This document shows positions 5,187 through 5,338 of a stretch of 5,338 nt of DNA, one piece after another. The stretch's first letter is position 1. Each line of letters begins with the position of its first letter. Below the pieces are notes generated by a model. It worked only from the letters and a program-made list of their open reading frames with translations, was not told the DNA's origin and ran no database searches. Position numbers and translations under genes: made by a program. Where the stretch lies: NCBI GenBank assembly GCA_022563285.1, contig JADFNQ010000105.1, positions 1-5,338 of the forward strand, given 5' to 3'. This DNA comes from Chloroflexota bacterium. GTDB taxonomy: Bacteria; Chloroflexota; Dehalococcoidia; SM23-28-2; RBG-16-64-32.

Positions 5187-5338
5187 GGGAAGCGCTCCGG
5201 GTAGAGGAACGCGGCCAGCGTGCGCAGCGCCTCCACCAGGCGCGGCCCGGGCCGGGACACGATGTCCGGGTCGATGATGTGGATGCGATCGTTCTGCACG
5301 GCGGAGACGCTGCCCCAGCCGGGGCGGGCCCTGACCGT
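5183..5338 (-). CDS. btuF: ABC transporter substrate-binding protein, BtuF/FecB-like, C-terminal end only
   Basis: Only the last 51 codons and the TGA at 5185-5183 are in the window; the rest lies past the right edge. The visible tail contains RPGWGSVSAVQNDRIHIID, then SRPGPRLVEALRTLA and FLYPERFP. This RPGW-x-x-x-x-AV...RPGPR...L-x-P ending is characteristic of the C-terminal lobe of cobalamin/iron-chelate binding proteins of the BtuF/FecB group. The stop overlaps the permease GTG as GTGA, so binding protein, permease and ATPase form one coupled unit. The signal peptide or lipobox, and any riboswitch, would be off window. Confidence 0.85.
   Translation of the reverse strand, partial: TVRARPGWGSVSAVQNDRIHIIDPDIVSRPGPRLVEALRTLAAFLYPERFP

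Noticed and set aside
4287..5204. Plus-strand open frame (305 codons) opposite the permease
   Set aside because: It is extremely Gly/Asp/Gln/His-rich with no domain, which is the expected antisense reading of a hydrophobic permease gene.

Overview
The window is GC-rich (well over 60% by eye) bacterial DNA, and every supported gene lies on the minus strand, so the gene order below runs from high to low coordinates. Start sites are preceded by Shine-Dalgarno sequences, and two leaders carry sigma70-like -35/-10 boxes. No feature fixes the taxon. The gene content and style would fit an uncultured, Chloroflexota-like or actinobacterial-like high-GC bacterium, but that is a low-confidence guess.

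Region 1 (5338 to 1976) is a tightly packed five-gene run. It holds the C-terminal end of a periplasmic-type substrate-binding protein, a FecCD/BtuC-type permease, a BtuD/FecE-type ATPase, a PduO-type ATP:cob(I)alamin adenosyltransferase and a rhomboid intramembrane serine protease. The first three genes overlap by 4 bp (GTGA) at each junction; the later gaps are 14 and 9 bp. The transporter family alone could carry cobalamin, haem or siderophores. The adjacent adenosyltransferase makes corrinoid uptake followed by conversion to adenosylcobalamin the best reading. The rhomboid has no obvious B12 role and may simply be co-transcribed. The operon's promoter, and any cobalamin riboswitch, would lie beyond the right edge.

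Region 2 (1975 to 1728) is a 248-bp intergenic stretch. It contains a 60-bp REP/BIME-like quasi-palindrome made of two perfect 8-bp-stem hairpins framed by an 8-bp inverted repeat, a small extra hairpin and what looks like a decayed partial copy of the element. Next to these is a good promoter (TTGACA/TATAGT) for the following gene, with a 10-bp palindrome in its leader.

Region 3 (1727 to 645) encodes a 360-residue ferritin-like, R2-type di-metal carboxylate protein with a full E, ExxH, E, ExxH ligand set. It lacks the usual radical or cross-link tyrosines at the positions compared.

Region 4 (644 to 1) has a 162-bp leader with inverted repeats, a candidate promoter and a perfect AAGGAGGT ribosome-binding site. 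It is followed by the first 160 codons of a gene that runs off the left edge. That product begins with two tandem ~62-residue helical repeats and then reaches a short segment (LDLSW...PG-K/R-K/R-GLT) that also occurs near the N-terminus of the 360-residue diiron protein. The cut-off gene is therefore probably a second, N-terminally extended diiron paralogue. This unusual pair is the most interesting item in the window.
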